Part shown: piece after piece, positions 62,280 to 64,000 of the stretch
Layout of the letters: each line of letters opens with the position of its first letter
How positions within the stretch are numbered: position 1 is the stretch's first letter
Assembly (NCBI RefSeq): GCF_964355755.1
Contig: NC_092675.1
Coordinates: 23,042,412 to 23,106,411, forward strand
Direction of reading: 5' to 3'
Source of the DNA: Antedon mediterranea
Lineage: Eukaryota; Echinodermata; Crinoidea; Comatulida; Antedonidae
Length of the DNA stretch: 64,000 nt
Notes under the pieces: model-generated
What the model saw: the letters and a program-made list of their open reading frames with translations, nothing else
Database searches by the model: none
Told to the model about the DNA's origin: nothing
Made by a program: the position numbers and the translations under genes

Positions 62280-62580
62280 ATCCCGCCTCGTGAATAAAAT
62301 ACTGAAAGATGAGGGCGTATCAATTTGATCTCTGGTGCGCGTGCGTACAATTGAGGGACTAGTGCTGTTCCGCCGTACCACGCCGAGAATGTTAAAGAGT
62401 CGCTATCCAATCGAGTTTGAACAATACCATGAAAGCCCCAGTGGTCTAATGGTTAGGACATCTCTTGATGTAATCAAGCAGACGGTCCGAGTTCGAGCCT
62501 CGGTCGGGGCGACTTTTTCTCATTCTCACAGATTTCTGTCGTTTCAAACTAATTAATTATACCGACCAAGAACTCATTGC
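62280..62580 (+). repeat. Long copy of the tRNA-Glu-like SINE
   Basis: Upstream block (GATCCCGCCTCGTGAATAAA, ATTGAGGGACTAGTGCTGTT, AGTCGCTATCCAATCGAG), then a tRNA-like head at 62435-62511 whose anticodon arm carries an insertion, then the TTTTTCTCATTCTCACAG body. Comparison with 55467-56085 defines the upstream part of the element. Confidence 0.7.
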
Positions 62581-62689
62581 GATTGTGGTACACGGCGAAG
62601 AAAAAGAAAGAAAGAGAAAGAACTCATTAACGACTCTTTAACACTTTCGGCGTGATACGGCGGAGCAGCACTAGTCCCTCTTTGTTTTG

Positions 62690-62841
62690 AGCGGTCCGAG
62701 TTCGAGTCTCGGTTGGGGCGACTTTTTCTCATTCTCACAGATGTTCTCATCTTTATCGTTTCAAATTAATTAATTACATTTCAGTATATCACCATTTCGA
62801 ATTAATGTTCATTGCCTAATGTGTGTGTATATATATATATA
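62690..62841 (+). repeat. 5'-truncated tRNA-Glu-like SINE copy
   Basis: Starts in the variable/T arm (CGGTCCGAGTTCGAGTCTCG), continues through the body and ends in an AT microsatellite. Confidence 0.7.
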
Positions 62842-62842
62842 T

Positions 62843-62955
62843 CATCTATAAATAAAATTTAATTATGGTTAATTCTGACATTGGAAAACCTTCGGTACAA
62901 ATCCATCTATAAATAATGGTTAATTCTGACAATGGAAAAATTTCGGTAGAAATCT
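62843..62955 (+). repeat. Short tandem duplication
   Basis: CCATCTATAAATAATGGTTA and TCTGACA(T/A)TGGAAAA... TTCGGTA(C/G)AAATC occur twice in succession with small differences. Confidence 0.65.
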
Positions 62956-63406
62956 CCGCCGTGGATACTTACCTGATCTATCTCAGATGTACCGCGAAAC
63001 GTAGATTTGATAACATTAATTTCCACTATTACGATATTGTTCCATATTTCTATCTTAGGAAGATAAATTATTATAAAGGGTTTTATAAGACAATTTCTGA
63101 TTCAATCGGTAAATTTTAACTCTACGCGCGGTAGAAGTAATTTCCGGGTTCACGGTAAGGTGTGTCAATCACCTTGCAACTTCCCTGCATGGTTGGTTTC
63201 AACCAGGGAGTTCCTCAACTAAGTTGGCCGTTGGTGCTTGTATTGGTGGCGATAGCCATTTTGTTTTTTTGTTTATTTTCGGACCGCGCGTGTGAAGGTA
63301 TAGTAGTATAAAGATCAAATTAATTATATTCATAAAACATAGGAGTAAATTCTGAGAAATTATTATATAAAATTACATCAAGAGAACTGATGATAAGAGC
63401 TTTTGT

Positions 63407-64000
63407 TTGAAATCGAATGAAACCCCGATAGCCGAGTTGTTGAGTAAACTACCAGGACTTTATCCTCCTAAAACATCCTTTATCATAAAACATAAAATAC
63501 TTGCAGATATTGTCGAGTGCAATTCGAGATCTAACATTGTATTTCATGTTTTAAAAATAAATTTACATAATAATTACAAATTAGCAATTATTCAATTCAT
63601 TCAAAGATGTAATCCTGTAATATAAGATACAATGTTGAAAAAACGACAAATATAGTTAATATTAAATTATGATTATTTTAAGTGTAAAATCGATCGCATA
63701 CTTTGGTAATCGCACTCGTGGATAACATTCTATTTTTTTCTCCTTTTTTCATCTTACCATTTATTGGTCCTCTGTGGTTTTCCTATATAACTATGCTTTC
63801 GGTAATCCTTAAAATATAAATACTCGAAATAATAATTAAACAAAAATAAACAGCCGAAAGCACAAGCATTTATGCCGAATGCTATGTTGATGACATGTAT
63901 GCAGGTGCGGATAAAAACCGAGATGGTAAATCAACACATCAACCAGCCTGGCGTCACCAGCGAAGCATGCCAGTCCATTCCAAAAATGACGTTACAATGG
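63407..64000 (+). repeat. Duplicate of the 50411-51025 segment, cut by the window end
   Basis: From about 63462 the sequence follows the 50.4-51.0 kb segment with small indels. It contains an open frame (63407-63625, ending LAIIQFIQRCNPVI) that also exists, in part, in the first copy at about 50460-50580. I do not recognise the protein. Confidence 0.6.

Overview
This is AT-rich animal genomic DNA: GT-AG introns, dispersed tRNA-derived and inverted-repeat elements, and a recognisable CABLES gene. The C-type lectin genes, the Thr-rich surface mucin and the frequent AGGCCTA words fit a marine deuterostome invertebrate, most likely an echinoderm. That placement is an inference, not a demonstration.

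Layout. 1-6.3 kb holds a truncated, frameshifted non-LTR retrotransposon and copies of small repeats. 6.3-11.7 kb (+) holds a two-exon gene for a predicted type II membrane mucin: short cytoplasmic tail, one membrane segment, and about 1,240 residues of Thr/Ser-rich repeats. 16.8-22.7 kb (+) is a complete 8-exon CABLES orthologue (504 aa) with a MITE inserted 11 nt downstream of one exon. 24.7-45.8 kb (-) is one very large gene that I assembled from ten phase-compatible exons. It encodes a signal peptide, a short linker, three C-type lectin domains separated by two long Glu/Thr-rich acidic repeat regions (about 2,842 and 1,080 residues), and a C-terminal cystine-knot-like domain, for a predicted 4,484 aa. 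One of its exons is 8,526 bp long. 53.2-57.1 kb (-) is a partial paralogue with one lectin domain and a shorter acidic tail ending in a stop.

Immediately upstream of the paralogue lies a large inverted duplication (57.4-59.9 kb). Both arms carry an exon encoding a signal peptide plus the start of a propeptide resembling the I9 prodomain of subtilisin-like proteases. Only the left arm keeps its 5' UTR exon, TATA-like box and splice donor. Its donor phase matches the paralogue's linker exon, so a chimeric gene with a captured signal peptide is possible.

The rest is repeats: at least four tRNA-like elements, a 67-bp perfect foldback, a family of AGTCGCGTG-bounded elements with GGTC cores, and a repeat ending in an AT microsatellite. 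The long open frames antisense to the acidic exons are composition artefacts. All exon models come from reading splice sites and phases by eye, without transcript evidence.
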